A stretch of DNA of 13,107 nucleotides from a bacterium (GTDB lineage Bacteria; Electryoneota; Electryoneia; Electryoneales; Electryoneaceae): contig JANQEY010000042.1 in assembly GCA_028278125.1 (NCBI GenBank), forward strand, positions 1-13,107. The letters are read 5' to 3'. This document shows positions 1-6,879 of the stretch, one piece after another. Numbering within the stretch: position 1 is the first letter of the stretch; each line of letters begins with the position of its first letter. The notes under the pieces are model-generated. The model was not told the origin of the DNA. It did no database searches and saw nothing but the letters and a program-made list of their open reading frames with translations. A program made the translations under genes and the position numbers.

Positions 1-323
1 TTGCCGATACGGTATTGTATGCAATGAAGGTGCAGGGTGATGTTGTCGCCGATATTTCTTCGAACAATATTGTCTGCAGCAGGTACGCTATTAAATCGGA
101 GAAACCATTTGTACTTGGTCCGAACTGGTGGGGAGAAGCATCACCGGATGCCGAGATGTTTGCCGGTAAAGTTATCAACAGGATCAATGAACGGGCTGCC
201 CTGGATCTCGATTTTGTCTGGACACATATCGAAGAGGTTGGTGACGATGCCGACATGCAGAGAATTGGGACTTATATCATTGATCCGGCAAAAGTAATCG
301 GAAGGGTAGAGGACGAAGAATAA
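1..323 (+). CDS. 3' end of an unrecognised protein (partial)
   Basis: The reading frame is open from the left edge (first full codon at 3) to a TAA at 321-323, so the gene begins outside the window. The TTG at 15 and the ATG at 24 are probably internal codons. About 106 residues are visible. They form a soluble, acidic, mixed alpha/beta sequence with GPNWWGEASPDAEMF near the middle, and it ends in the acidic tail RVEDEE. There is no membrane segment and no motif I can tie to a family. A terminator starts 24 bp after the stop, which supports this being the true end of a transcription unit separate from the lipoproteins. No function is assigned; the frame itself is well supported. Confidence 0.75.
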   Translation, partial: ADTVLYAMKVQGDVVADISSNNIVCSRYAIKSEKPFVLGPNWWGEASPDAEMFAGKVINRINERAALDLDFVWTHIEEVGDDADMQRIGTYIIDPAKVIGRVEDEE

Positions 324-346
324 GCTATACTTCCTATACAGAATAG

Positions 347-378
347 ACCGTAACGATTGAATACCGTTACGGTTTTTT
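347..378 (+). terminator. Rho-independent terminator
   Basis: A perfect 9-bp stem (ACCGTAACG at 347-355 with CGTTACGGT at 365-373) encloses a 9-nt loop and runs straight into six T residues (373-378). It lies 24 bp after the stop of the upstream gene and isolates that gene from the lipoprotein cluster. Confidence 0.9.
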
Positions 379-435
379 AATTTTACTTGTGATTGAGCTA
401 AATTTCTACTATCTTTTAGTACCGTCAAATCCCCA

Positions 436-476
436 GGGCAGTATAATTAAACAAAGAGTTTTCAATTATACTGTCC
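436..476. promoter_or_regulatory. Long inverted repeat upstream of the first lipoprotein
   Basis: GGGCAGTATAATT (436-448) pairs with AATTATACTGTCC (464-476) over 13 positions with a single G-T wobble. Inside it, AAAC (449-452) can pair with GTTT (458-461). The left arm holds a perfect TATAAT (442-447), and by symmetry so does the right arm on the other strand. No T-tract follows, so it is not a standard terminator. No good -35 lies 17 bp upstream of the TATAAT. It could be an operator overlapping a promoter or a structured 5' leader. It ends 73 bp before the ATG at 550. Confidence 0.5.
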
Positions 477-549
477 GTTATTAAGCATCCCTTTAAAATA
501 TCTCTTTTTCATTCAATCGGTATGTCCAATTTAACAGGGGGTAAACCTC

Positions 550-3396
550 ATGAACCGGTTAATACTACTTCTTTGCCTTGCTTTGTTCCTGGTTTTTGTA
601 GCCTGTGATGATGATAGTTCTGTCGATCCGGAAGACAATGCTCCTGAATCTCCAACAGAACTGGAAGTTTCTAATTATGGTGACGGAAGCCTCCTGCTAT
701 CCTGGACGGACAACTCAGACAATGAAGATTATTTCTATGTTGAACGGAATATCAGCGGTACCGAATCTTACATGGAAATAGCACAGCTTGGTGCCGATGT
801 TGATACATTCATAGATGAAAACCTGGTGCCTGGTGTTGAATACGCTTACAGGGTGCGTGCTGGCAATGTTAACGGATTTTCAATATACAGCAATATTGCC
901 TCAGCCGAAGCAACGGGTTTTGTTGATCAACCATATGTCTGGATCAACGGTAATGAGTTTATTACATCATCCCGAAATGTCAATCTCCTGATCGCGGCAT
1001 CTGAATGTGACCAGATGATCATCTCAAATTCCAATGACTTTACGGATGCTGAGTGGGAAGAATTCAGCGCTCAAAAAGACTGGCAGCTTGAGACAGGTCC
1101 TACGACAAAAACAGTTTACGTCAGGCTTATTACAACAGACGGCGATACCTCTGAAACTTTTTATGACTCCATTGAGCCGGCGTTTCCCGATGTATATGTC
1201 CTGGTAAACGATGGTGCCGAATCTACTTCATCACGTCATGTTCAAATCGAAATAGCCGGCATTGAAGATGGCTACGAAATGATTGTTTCGAATACTGAGA
1301 TTGATCCGGGATATGCGATAGAAAGCAATGAAGGAATCGAGGGACCGAAGCCCAGCCGACCGGATGAATCTAAACTGGTACTGGATTACGCCCATACCAG
1401 GCCTTCTCCGTTCGAAAAAAATGAACTTGATGAGCAGGACGAGTGGATTCCATTTGAAGATGAATTTGACTGGGAGCTTGAAACCGGGGACGGTACAAAA
1501 ACAGTCTATGTCAGGGCTCGCAATGATTTCCTCATAGAATCTGATAACTTCGCTATAATTGAACCCGGAACGCCTACTGTTAACGTTATCATCAATGACG
1601 GTGAACCATATGTTCCCTCGCGGTTTGTTACCCTGCACCTGGAGGTGACCGGTGATCCGACAGAAATGGAAATTGAAAACCTGGGATATACCGGAGGAAC
1701 TAGTAATCCGGATAATAACCGAATTAGAGCGGGAAAGGTTGGGAAATCCAGGACACAACTCACCGAATCTATCGCAGTAAATAACGAGAAAGGTGAACAG
1801 GAGCTTGATGAATTTGATGAGTGGATACCTTTTACTGATGAAATTGACTGGGAATTGACAATAAACGGTGGCGCAAAACAGGTAAGGGTAACTGTCAGGA
1901 ATGATTTTTTAATCGAAGCTGAGGATCTGACTACCGTGGAAGCATTGATCCCGGAAAATCCCCATATCGAAATCCTGGGCGGAGAAACAAGTCCCAGTTA
2001 TATAGTCGACCTGATGTTGAGTTGTGAAAATGCTGACAGTATGAAAATATCAAATATTGACGATTTTTCAAATTCACCCTGGTTACCATATACAGGAGTA
2101 GTGAATGATTGGGACCTGCAGCATATCATAGGCGAATATACGGACGAAAATGGAAAATACGGTAACATCTTCAACGAGCTGGATGAAGGGATAGAAGATG
2201 TATTTGCCATCTTTAAAAACAGTTTTGAACACTCGAATACCGTCAGCGATGAAGTCCTGGTTCGTGAAACACCACAGTCAATCCTTATCGAATCCTACAA
2301 CAACGAGATAGCTGTCCAGGAAACCGGTGGAATTGACAGCACCGATGTACTGGCAACACTACTCAATTCATTCGGACAGCCGGTTCCAGATCAGCAGAAG
2401 GTCTTTTTCCTGATGGATGTTTACCCGGAACCGGCAGAACCTGATGGACGACCGAGGATAAACGATTCCAACGGCCTTGAAGGGCCGGGGAATCCATACT
2501 ATAACTATGAACTTCCTTTCGATTCCGTGATGACTGATGAAGGTGAAGCCTCGGTTATTATTCACTCAGGAACAAGTACAGGTCAAATGCGGCTGGTTGT
2601 GTGGACTTACTTAGACCTTGAACTTCGTGGTACGGAAAACGCTGATTCACTATTAGTTCACTATACAGGGCTTTCGGTGGTCAACGGCCCCCCGGCTTCT
2701 ATCGATGTTGATGTCAGTCCGTATGCCGAGGATGGTGGAGGGGCGACATGGGTTATTGATGTCACCGCACGGATCGCGGATACCAGGAATAATCCAGTCA
2801 GGGACAGTATCCAGGTATTGTTCGAGATTGAAGAGGACTTTGCTACTATCGATCCTGTTGCGTATACGGATTCCCTGGGAATTGCGACAAGTTCGCTGGT
2901 CTATTTCAGTACATCAGTAAATGATTCGGTCAATATCACTGCAACTGTTCTGACAATTGAGGGAGAACCCATTTCTGGCCATTTTGTAGATTTTAACCTG
3001 CCAATGGTGGACGGTGCTGCAGAATTGTATGCTGATCCGGAAAACTGGGATTTCACCTGGGGTGATCCGGCGTTGTTTCATATGACAGTCTTCGTTTATG
3101 ACGGCCATTACCATTGTGTTAATGATCAGCTGGTACGATTTACCACGGCTGTCGGTCAGTATTATAAGCAGGCTATCGGTGGAGCTCCCTTGAATGAAGC
3201 TATTACCGGACCTGCTGAGCTTGGGGCTCCTGAAGACAATGATGACTGTGGTTGGGCAAACCGCTATTTGAGAATGACACTCGATGAAGTCTTTCCGGAT
3301 CCCCTGGTACTTGAGACTACGGTTGATGTTGGCGTTGAGATTGTCGGGCACCCGGACATAGAAGTTGCACCGGTGACGCTTCATGTTCAGCAGTAG
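550..3396 (+). CDS. Large multidomain lipoprotein, FN3 / Ig-like / Big_1 (paralog 1)
   Basis: Residues 1-19 form a lipoprotein signal: short basic start, hydrophobic core, and LVFVAC with the lipidated Cys at 19, followed by DDDSS. Next come an FN3 domain (about 32-122), four related Ig-like repeats (about 127-210, 211-340, 341-467, 468-573) with the pattern INDG...SR.V.L...M.ISN...W.PF...W.L..G.KTVYVR, and two domains resembling invasin-type Big_1 (about 575-709 and 713-817). A conserved C-terminal domain (about 818-948) contains DGHYHC (Cys856) and DDCGWA (Cys900). Repeats 2 and 3 carry long polar inserts (about 248-297 and 378-424). A Shine-Dalgarno-like AGGGGG (536-541) sits 8 nt before the ATG. 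The domain types suggest an extracytoplasmic adhesin or scaffold role, but no ligand or partner can be read from the sequence. The F at -3 of the lipobox is slightly atypical. Tandem paralogs follow at 3570 and 6880. Confidence 0.93.
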   Translation: MNRLILLLCLALFLVFVACDDDSSVDPEDNAPESPTELEVSNYGDGSLLLSWTDNSDNEDYFYVERNISGTESYMEIAQLGADVDTFIDENLVPGVEYAYRVRAGNVNGFSIYSNIASAEATGFVDQPYVWINGNEFITSSRNVNLLIAASECDQMIISNSNDFTDAEWEEFSAQKDWQLETGPTTKTVYVRLITTDGDTSETFYDSIEPAFPDVYVLVNDGAESTSSRHVQIEIAGIEDGYEMIVSNTEIDPGYAIESNEGIEGPKPSRPDESKLVLDYAHTRPSPFEKNELDEQDEWIPFEDEFDWELETGDGTKTVYVRARNDFLIESDNFAIIEPGTPTVNVIINDGEPYVPSRFVTLHLEVTGDPTEMEIENLGYTGGTSNPDNNRIRAGKVGKSRTQLTESIAVNNEKGEQELDEFDEWIPFTDEIDWELTINGGAKQVRVTVRNDFLIEAEDLTTVEALIPENPHIEILGGETSPSYIVDLMLSCENADSMKISNIDDFSNSPWLPYTGVVNDWDLQHIIGEYTDENGKYGNIFNELDEGIEDVFAIFKNSFEHSNTVSDEVLVRETPQSILIESYNNEIAVQETGGIDSTDVLATLLNSFGQPVPDQQKVFFLMDVYPEPAEPDGRPRINDSNGLEGPGNPYYNYELPFDSVMTDEGEASVIIHSGTSTGQMRLVVWTYLDLELRGTENADSLLVHYTGLSVVNGPPASIDVDVSPYAEDGGGATWVIDVTARIADTRNNPVRDSIQVLFEIEEDFATIDPVAYTDSLGIATSSLVYFSTSVNDSVNITATVLTIEGEPISGHFVDFNLPMVDGAAELYADPENWDFTWGDPALFHMTVFVYDGHYHCVNDQLVRFTTAVGQYYKQAIGGAPLNEAITGPAELGAPEDNDDCGWANRYLRMTLDEVFPDPLVLETTVDVGVEIVGHPDIEVAPVTLHVQQ

Positions 3397-3406
3397 GGAA
3401 ATACGA

Positions 3407-3490
3407 GTAGCCCGGATAGTCCGCCAGCTGGTGGATATCCGGGATCCTGGTAGATTCGCCGGATTCGCATAAATGCGCAATCCGGGCTAC
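3407..3490. repeat. 84-bp double-hairpin repeat, copy 1
   Basis: The element is bounded by GTAGCCCGGAT and its exact reverse complement ATCCGGGCTAC (11-bp ends). The left half folds as CCCGGATA..CCGCC / GGTGG.TATCCGGG. The right half folds as CCGGATTCGCA / TGCGCAATCCGG around a short loop. It starts 11 bp after the stop of paralog 1. Equal-length copies lie after the other two paralogs. It resembles REP/BIME-type palindromic units, but its family is not established here. Confidence 0.88.
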
Positions 3491-3495
3491 TCTCA

Positions 3496-3549
3496 CAATG
3501 ACGATTTTTTATTTTCTGCGGGAGTAATTCCGGTTGATAGTTTGGAAGA
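3496..3549 (+). promoter_or_regulatory. Conserved leader block before paralog 2
   Basis: This 54-bp stretch matches 6808-6861, upstream of paralog 3, at 48 of 54 positions without gaps. The last 30 bp (3520-3549) match at 28 of 30 and include CCGGTTGATAGTTTGGAAGA. It ends 20 nt before the ATG of paralog 2 and is followed by the ribosome-binding site. Its conservation could reflect a shared 5' leader or promoter element, or simply a recent tandem duplication. No convincing -35/-10 pair was found in it. Confidence 0.5.
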
Positions 3550-3569
3550 CACTGTAGGGGAGTAAAAAG

Positions 3570-6308
3570 ATGATCAAAAGAAGAAATAGACTGCTTGCTG
3601 TGTTAATCATCTTAACCTGTTGTTTAATGATAATATTTCTTCCTGGCTGTGACGAAAATAATCCAGCGAAGGAATCGTCAGGTGTTCCATCTTTTCCGAT
3701 AGGACTGGAGCTCGAAGCCTTACTGGACCGGAGTATCCGGCTTACGTGGATTGATATGGCGTTATCAGCGGATTACTTCCTCGTTGAAAGGGCTATAAGC
3801 AGCACGAATCTCTCATTTATGGAGATTGCTCTACTTGGTGCTGGTGCTACTGAATATATCGATACTGATCTGGTTCCTGGTGTTGAATATTCCTACCGTG
3901 TACGTGCAAAAAACTCAGAAGGATATACGGCGTATGGCGGTCCCGTTTCAATTATCGCCACTGGTTATATCGATCAACCTGAATTGAGAATTAATGATGG
4001 CGAGCTGGGGACATCAACAGCCGAAGTAACATTAACAATCCTCGCTCATAATGTTTCACAAATGTTAATATCTAATTTTATCCAATTTCCTGGAGCGGAA
4101 TGGGAAGAATTCCGGCCCATCGTTGAATGGGACTTAAACAACATGGTTGATCGTTTTGCTGACGCCGAATTTGGAGGAATAAAAACCGTTTACCTGCGTT
4201 TAATAAATACTGATGGTGATACTTCGGAGGTTAGAGAAGACACAATTTACCCATTCCCGTCTGAATTTGAGTTGCTGATTAACGGGGGAGAAGAATATGT
4301 GTCATCACAGGAGGTTAATCTTGAAATAATTGGTGCTGTAGGCGCTGTTCGTATGAGTGTTTCAAATGAGACTGGTTTCCCTGATACAAGTGATGTCTGG
4401 TGGTCGTTTGAGAATGAAACAACCTGGTGGTTGGGACAGGGTGTAAATATTAAAACAGTACGTGTGGATATAATGAATGATTTCGGGCTTATTTCGTCCG
4501 ACTCAGCATCAGTAACTCCCCTCCATCCAACTGTAGAAATGCTGATCAATGATGGTGAAAGATACTCCGACAGCAGGTTTGTGGAAATTACCCTTATAAC
4601 TGAAAACGATCCTTACCAGATGGAAATAATAAACGTTATCCCGGAGGGTATCACATGGAAGAAAAGATTTAGTACGGGAAAAAGTGAACAACTCGATACA
4701 AATAATGGTAATAAACAAAAAATAACATCGACGCAGTCTGACTCGGATAAGAATCTCTCTGAGCTCGACGAAGACGAAGAATGGCAACCCTTCGAAGAGA
4801 CGTTTACCTGGGAGCTGATAGAAGGTGAGGGAACAAAGAACATCCAGGTAAGAGTGAGAAATGATTTCCTGCTGGAAGCTACGGACACAGCGGAAATCGA
4901 ACCGCTTTCACCGGTAAATCCATCATTAAATGCTTCCCCGGGGTATATGGATGATCATCCCCAGGTTTCCCTCGGGTTTTTCTGTGAGAATGCGGATAGC
5001 ATGAAAATCTGGAACACCGGGTTTGAACACGATGAATGGTTACCCTATTCCATGTCTCTTGGTGGCTGGGAATTAATTCCCTTGCCCGGTGGTGATGATA
5101 ATGAATGGTTGGAGACAGAAATTAATGTTGTATTCAAGAACAGTTTCAATCTCTATTCCGATGCCGTCAGTATAGTTGTGCCCGCAAAAGAAAATATCCC
5201 CGAAAACCTGGTTGTATCATCAACATATGACGGTAATGGTAGTTACCAGGTAATGGTAAGAGTTTCCGACAGAACCGGAGAACCAATCCCGGATCAATCT
5301 CGCTGGATTAATTTTCTCCTGTCTGAGTATTCTGATCACTTGGGGGAAGTCAGGCTGAATAATTCTACCGGGAATGAACTCGAGAATCCATACGGGGCGC
5401 CTTTTGATTCAGTTTTGACAAATAACGGAATTGCTACCGTTACGGTTGATATTGGTGACAATTATGGTCCAACAGAACTGCAAATATGGGCTTATCAACA
5501 TCCCGAACTGCGAGGAACTCCTCAAGCTGATTCAGTACTGACAACATATTCAGGTATTGGCCATGAAACGAGTGCGCCTTATTCAATCCATATCGATGTT
5601 GATGAAAGAGGCGAGGATGGTGGAGGATCAATATGGCTGTTGGAAGTTTCAGCGGTTGTGCTTGACCGAAACAACCGACCGGTGCGAGACAATATAGTCG
5701 TCGCATTTGAAGTCAGTGATGATATAGCAACAATCGGTGGTGAAGTTCCTCCATATACAGGCAATTTAAACCGTGAAGGATCAAGCGACATTGGTATTGC
5801 CTACACAACTCTTGCCTATAACAGCAGTGCTACAAATGACACAGTTCACATATACGCTTCCGTCCTCGGTGCCGGTGGTGAACTTATCCGCGGTGAACTC
5901 CTGGATTTTAACCTTCCTCTGCAGGGTGGAGGTGCCATTCTCTACGCCGATCCCGCCAACTGGGATTATTCCTGGGGAGATCCGGCGTTAAATCATATTA
6001 CAATTTATGTTTATGATGGTCATGATCACTGTGTTAACGATCAACTGGTCAGGTTACTTACTACAAAAGGTCAATATTACGCTCAGAATCTTGGTGGAGC
6101 TCCCTGTAATGAAAAAGTTACCGGACCCGGAAATGTCGGTCCACCGGACCAGGATGATTGTGGTTGGGCAGGCCACTATTTGAGAACAACATTCGATGAA
6201 GCATTTCCCGATCCCAATATACTGGAAACAACAATAGAAGTAAGTGCTGAGATCGTCGGAGTTCCTCATATTGAGGTTGAGCCGTTGATTATACATGTTC
6301 AACAGTGA
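3570..6308 (+). CDS. Large multidomain lipoprotein, FN3 / Ig-like / Big_1 (paralog 2)
   Basis: The protein has 912 aa. A basic N-terminus (MIKRRNR), a hydrophobic core and the lipobox LPGC place the lipidated Cys at 27, followed by DENN. Domains in order: FN3 (about 40-132), Ig-like repeats (about 135-227, 228-319, 320-445, 446-537), Big_1-like domains (about 541-672 and 672-785), and the shared C-terminal domain (about 786-912) with HDHC (Cys821) and DDC (Cys864). Only repeat 3 carries the long insert (about 355-403, basic then acidic). Repeat 2 instead has a compact WWSFENETTWWL loop. AGGGGAG (3556-3562) lies 7 nt before the ATG. It is much closer to paralog 3 than to paralog 1, including a 98-bp near-identical segment (4211-4308). 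Probably an envelope- or surface-anchored structural or adhesive protein; this role is inferred from domain types only. Confidence 0.93.
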   Translation: MIKRRNRLLAVLIILTCCLMIIFLPGCDENNPAKESSGVPSFPIGLELEALLDRSIRLTWIDMALSADYFLVERAISSTNLSFMEIALLGAGATEYIDTDLVPGVEYSYRVRAKNSEGYTAYGGPVSIIATGYIDQPELRINDGELGTSTAEVTLTILAHNVSQMLISNFIQFPGAEWEEFRPIVEWDLNNMVDRFADAEFGGIKTVYLRLINTDGDTSEVREDTIYPFPSEFELLINGGEEYVSSQEVNLEIIGAVGAVRMSVSNETGFPDTSDVWWSFENETTWWLGQGVNIKTVRVDIMNDFGLISSDSASVTPLHPTVEMLINDGERYSDSRFVEITLITENDPYQMEIINVIPEGITWKKRFSTGKSEQLDTNNGNKQKITSTQSDSDKNLSELDEDEEWQPFEETFTWELIEGEGTKNIQVRVRNDFLLEATDTAEIEPLSPVNPSLNASPGYMDDHPQVSLGFFCENADSMKIWNTGFEHDEWLPYSMSLGGWELIPLPGGDDNEWLETEINVVFKNSFNLYSDAVSIVVPAKENIPENLVVSSTYDGNGSYQVMVRVSDRTGEPIPDQSRWINFLLSEYSDHLGEVRLNNSTGNELENPYGAPFDSVLTNNGIATVTVDIGDNYGPTELQIWAYQHPELRGTPQADSVLTTYSGIGHETSAPYSIHIDVDERGEDGGGSIWLLEVSAVVLDRNNRPVRDNIVVAFEVSDDIATIGGEVPPYTGNLNREGSSDIGIAYTTLAYNSSATNDTVHIYASVLGAGGELIRGELLDFNLPLQGGGAILYADPANWDYSWGDPALNHITIYVYDGHDHCVNDQLVRLLTTKGQYYAQNLGGAPCNEKVTGPGNVGPPDQDDCGWAGHYLRTTFDEAFPDPNILETTIEVSAEIVGVPHIEVEPLIIHVQQ

Positions 6309-6322
6309 CGTAAGAAATTTGA

Positions 6323-6406
6323 GTAGCCCGGATAGTCAGGCAACTGCCGGATATCCGGGATCAAGAAAGTATCCCCGGATTCGCAAGAATGCGCAATCCG
6401 GGCTAC
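6323..6406. repeat. 84-bp double-hairpin repeat, copy 2
   Basis: It has the same 11-bp inverted ends and length as copy 1 and starts 14 bp after the stop of paralog 2. The first hairpin (CAGGC / GCCGG inner arms) has one mismatch here. The second (CCGGATTCGCA / TGCGCAATCCGG) is intact with a changed loop. The GIY-YIG element follows a few bases downstream. Confidence 0.88.
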
Positions 6407-6412
6407 AACGCA

Positions 6413-6431
6413 CGTCATTGCGATCGAAGCG
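6413..6431. repeat. Partial outer copy of the GIY-YIG element end
   Basis: CGTCATTGCGATCGAAGCG matches the start of the left inverted repeat at 6461 in 18 of 19 positions, in the same orientation and 48 bp upstream. It may be a degenerate or tandem second left end of the same repeat family. Confidence 0.65.
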
Positions 6432-6460
6432 GTTTGTTTCAACTACATAAGACGCCAGGA

Positions 6461-6815
6461 CGTCATTGCGAGCGAAGCGAAGCAATCTCGACTTGGATAA
6501 AAGAAATGAAACAATCTTATGTTTACATAATGACTTACAAATCAAACCGGGTACTCTATACAGGCGTCACAACGAACTTTATAAGATGGGTTACAGAGCA
6601 TAAAAACAAATCTGTGGAAGGATTCACGAAGAAATATAATGTAGAAAAAGTGGTTTATTATGAAGCATTTGATAGTTTGGAATATGCAATACAAAGCGAG
6701 AAACAGATAAAGGGTGGATCGAGGGAAAAGAAAATCAAACTGATAGAGAGTATCAACAAGGAATGGAAAGATCTTTATGAATCTCTCGTGTGAGATTGCT
6801 TCGCTCGCAATGACG
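6461..6815 (+). mobile_element. Compact element: GIY-YIG gene inside inverted repeats
   Basis: The left end (6461-6489, starting CGTCATTGCGAGCGAAGCG) and right end (6792-6815, ending CGCTCGCAATGACG) are inverted copies that differ mainly by an extra GAAGC in the left one. Between them lies a single intact GIY-YIG gene whose TGA stop overlaps the right end. The homologous gap after paralog 1 has only 5 bp (3491-3495) where this gap has 401 bp (6407-6807), so an insertion or excision of about 400 bp is directly visible by comparison. No clear target-site duplication was found. This type of GC-rich repeat is widespread in bacterial intergenic regions; that the enclosed nuclease moves it is inference. 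Confidence 0.6.
6506..6793 (+). CDS. Small GIY-YIG nuclease-domain protein (95 aa)
   Basis: The start is placed at ATG 6506, just before the YVYIM motif. The open frame extends upstream to 6389, but that part is translated repeat DNA (HCERSEAIS) and is very unlikely to be protein. The GIY-YIG core is complete: YVYIM (5-9) and LYTGV (17-21) correspond to the two name motifs. Arg27 in IRWVTEH matches the catalytic Arg of the family, and Glu65 in AIQSEKQIKG matches the metal-binding Glu. The length fits single-domain members of the YhbQ/URI type, which are predicted DNA endonucleases with mostly unknown roles. There is no strong ribosome-binding site. The gene fills the space between inverted repeats and has no other partner, so it is probably part of a mobile or repeat-associated unit, not of the lipoprotein cluster. 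Confidence 0.85.
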   Translation: MKQSYVYIMTYKSNRVLYTGVTTNFIRWVTEHKNKSVEGFTKKYNVEKVVYYEAFDSLEYAIQSEKQIKGGSREKKIKLIESINKEWKDLYESLV

Positions 6816-6831
6816 AGTTTTTATTCTATTC

Positions 6832-6861
6832 GGGAATAATACCGGTTGATAGTTTGGAAGA
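6832..6861 (+). promoter_or_regulatory. Conserved leader block before paralog 3
   Basis: These 30 bp match 3520-3549 upstream of paralog 2 at 28 positions and end 18 nt before the ATG at 6880. As there, no clear promoter hexamers are seen. The block lies just right of the GIY-YIG element, so if it contains the paralog 3 promoter, the insertion has left it intact. Confidence 0.45.
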
Positions 6862-6879
6862 GTTAATGGGGCGAGAAAG

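Noticed and set aside
1231..1758. 175-codon open frame on the minus strand inside paralog 1.
   Set aside because: Antisense to clear Ig-like coding sequence; no signal, motif or ribosome-binding site.
2914..3480. 188-codon open frame on the minus strand.
   Set aside because: It lies antisense to the conserved C-terminal domain of paralog 1 and the 84-bp repeat, has no recognisable domain, and is best read as a shadow frame.
3531..3562. TTGATA as a -35 for paralog 2.
   Set aside because: No acceptable -10 lies at 16-18 bp; the conserved block is kept only as a leader of unknown function.
6389..6505. Upstream extension of the GIY-YIG reading frame (39 more residues).
   Set aside because: It is translated repeat DNA (HCERSEAIS type), and the conserved domain begins right after the ATG at 6506.
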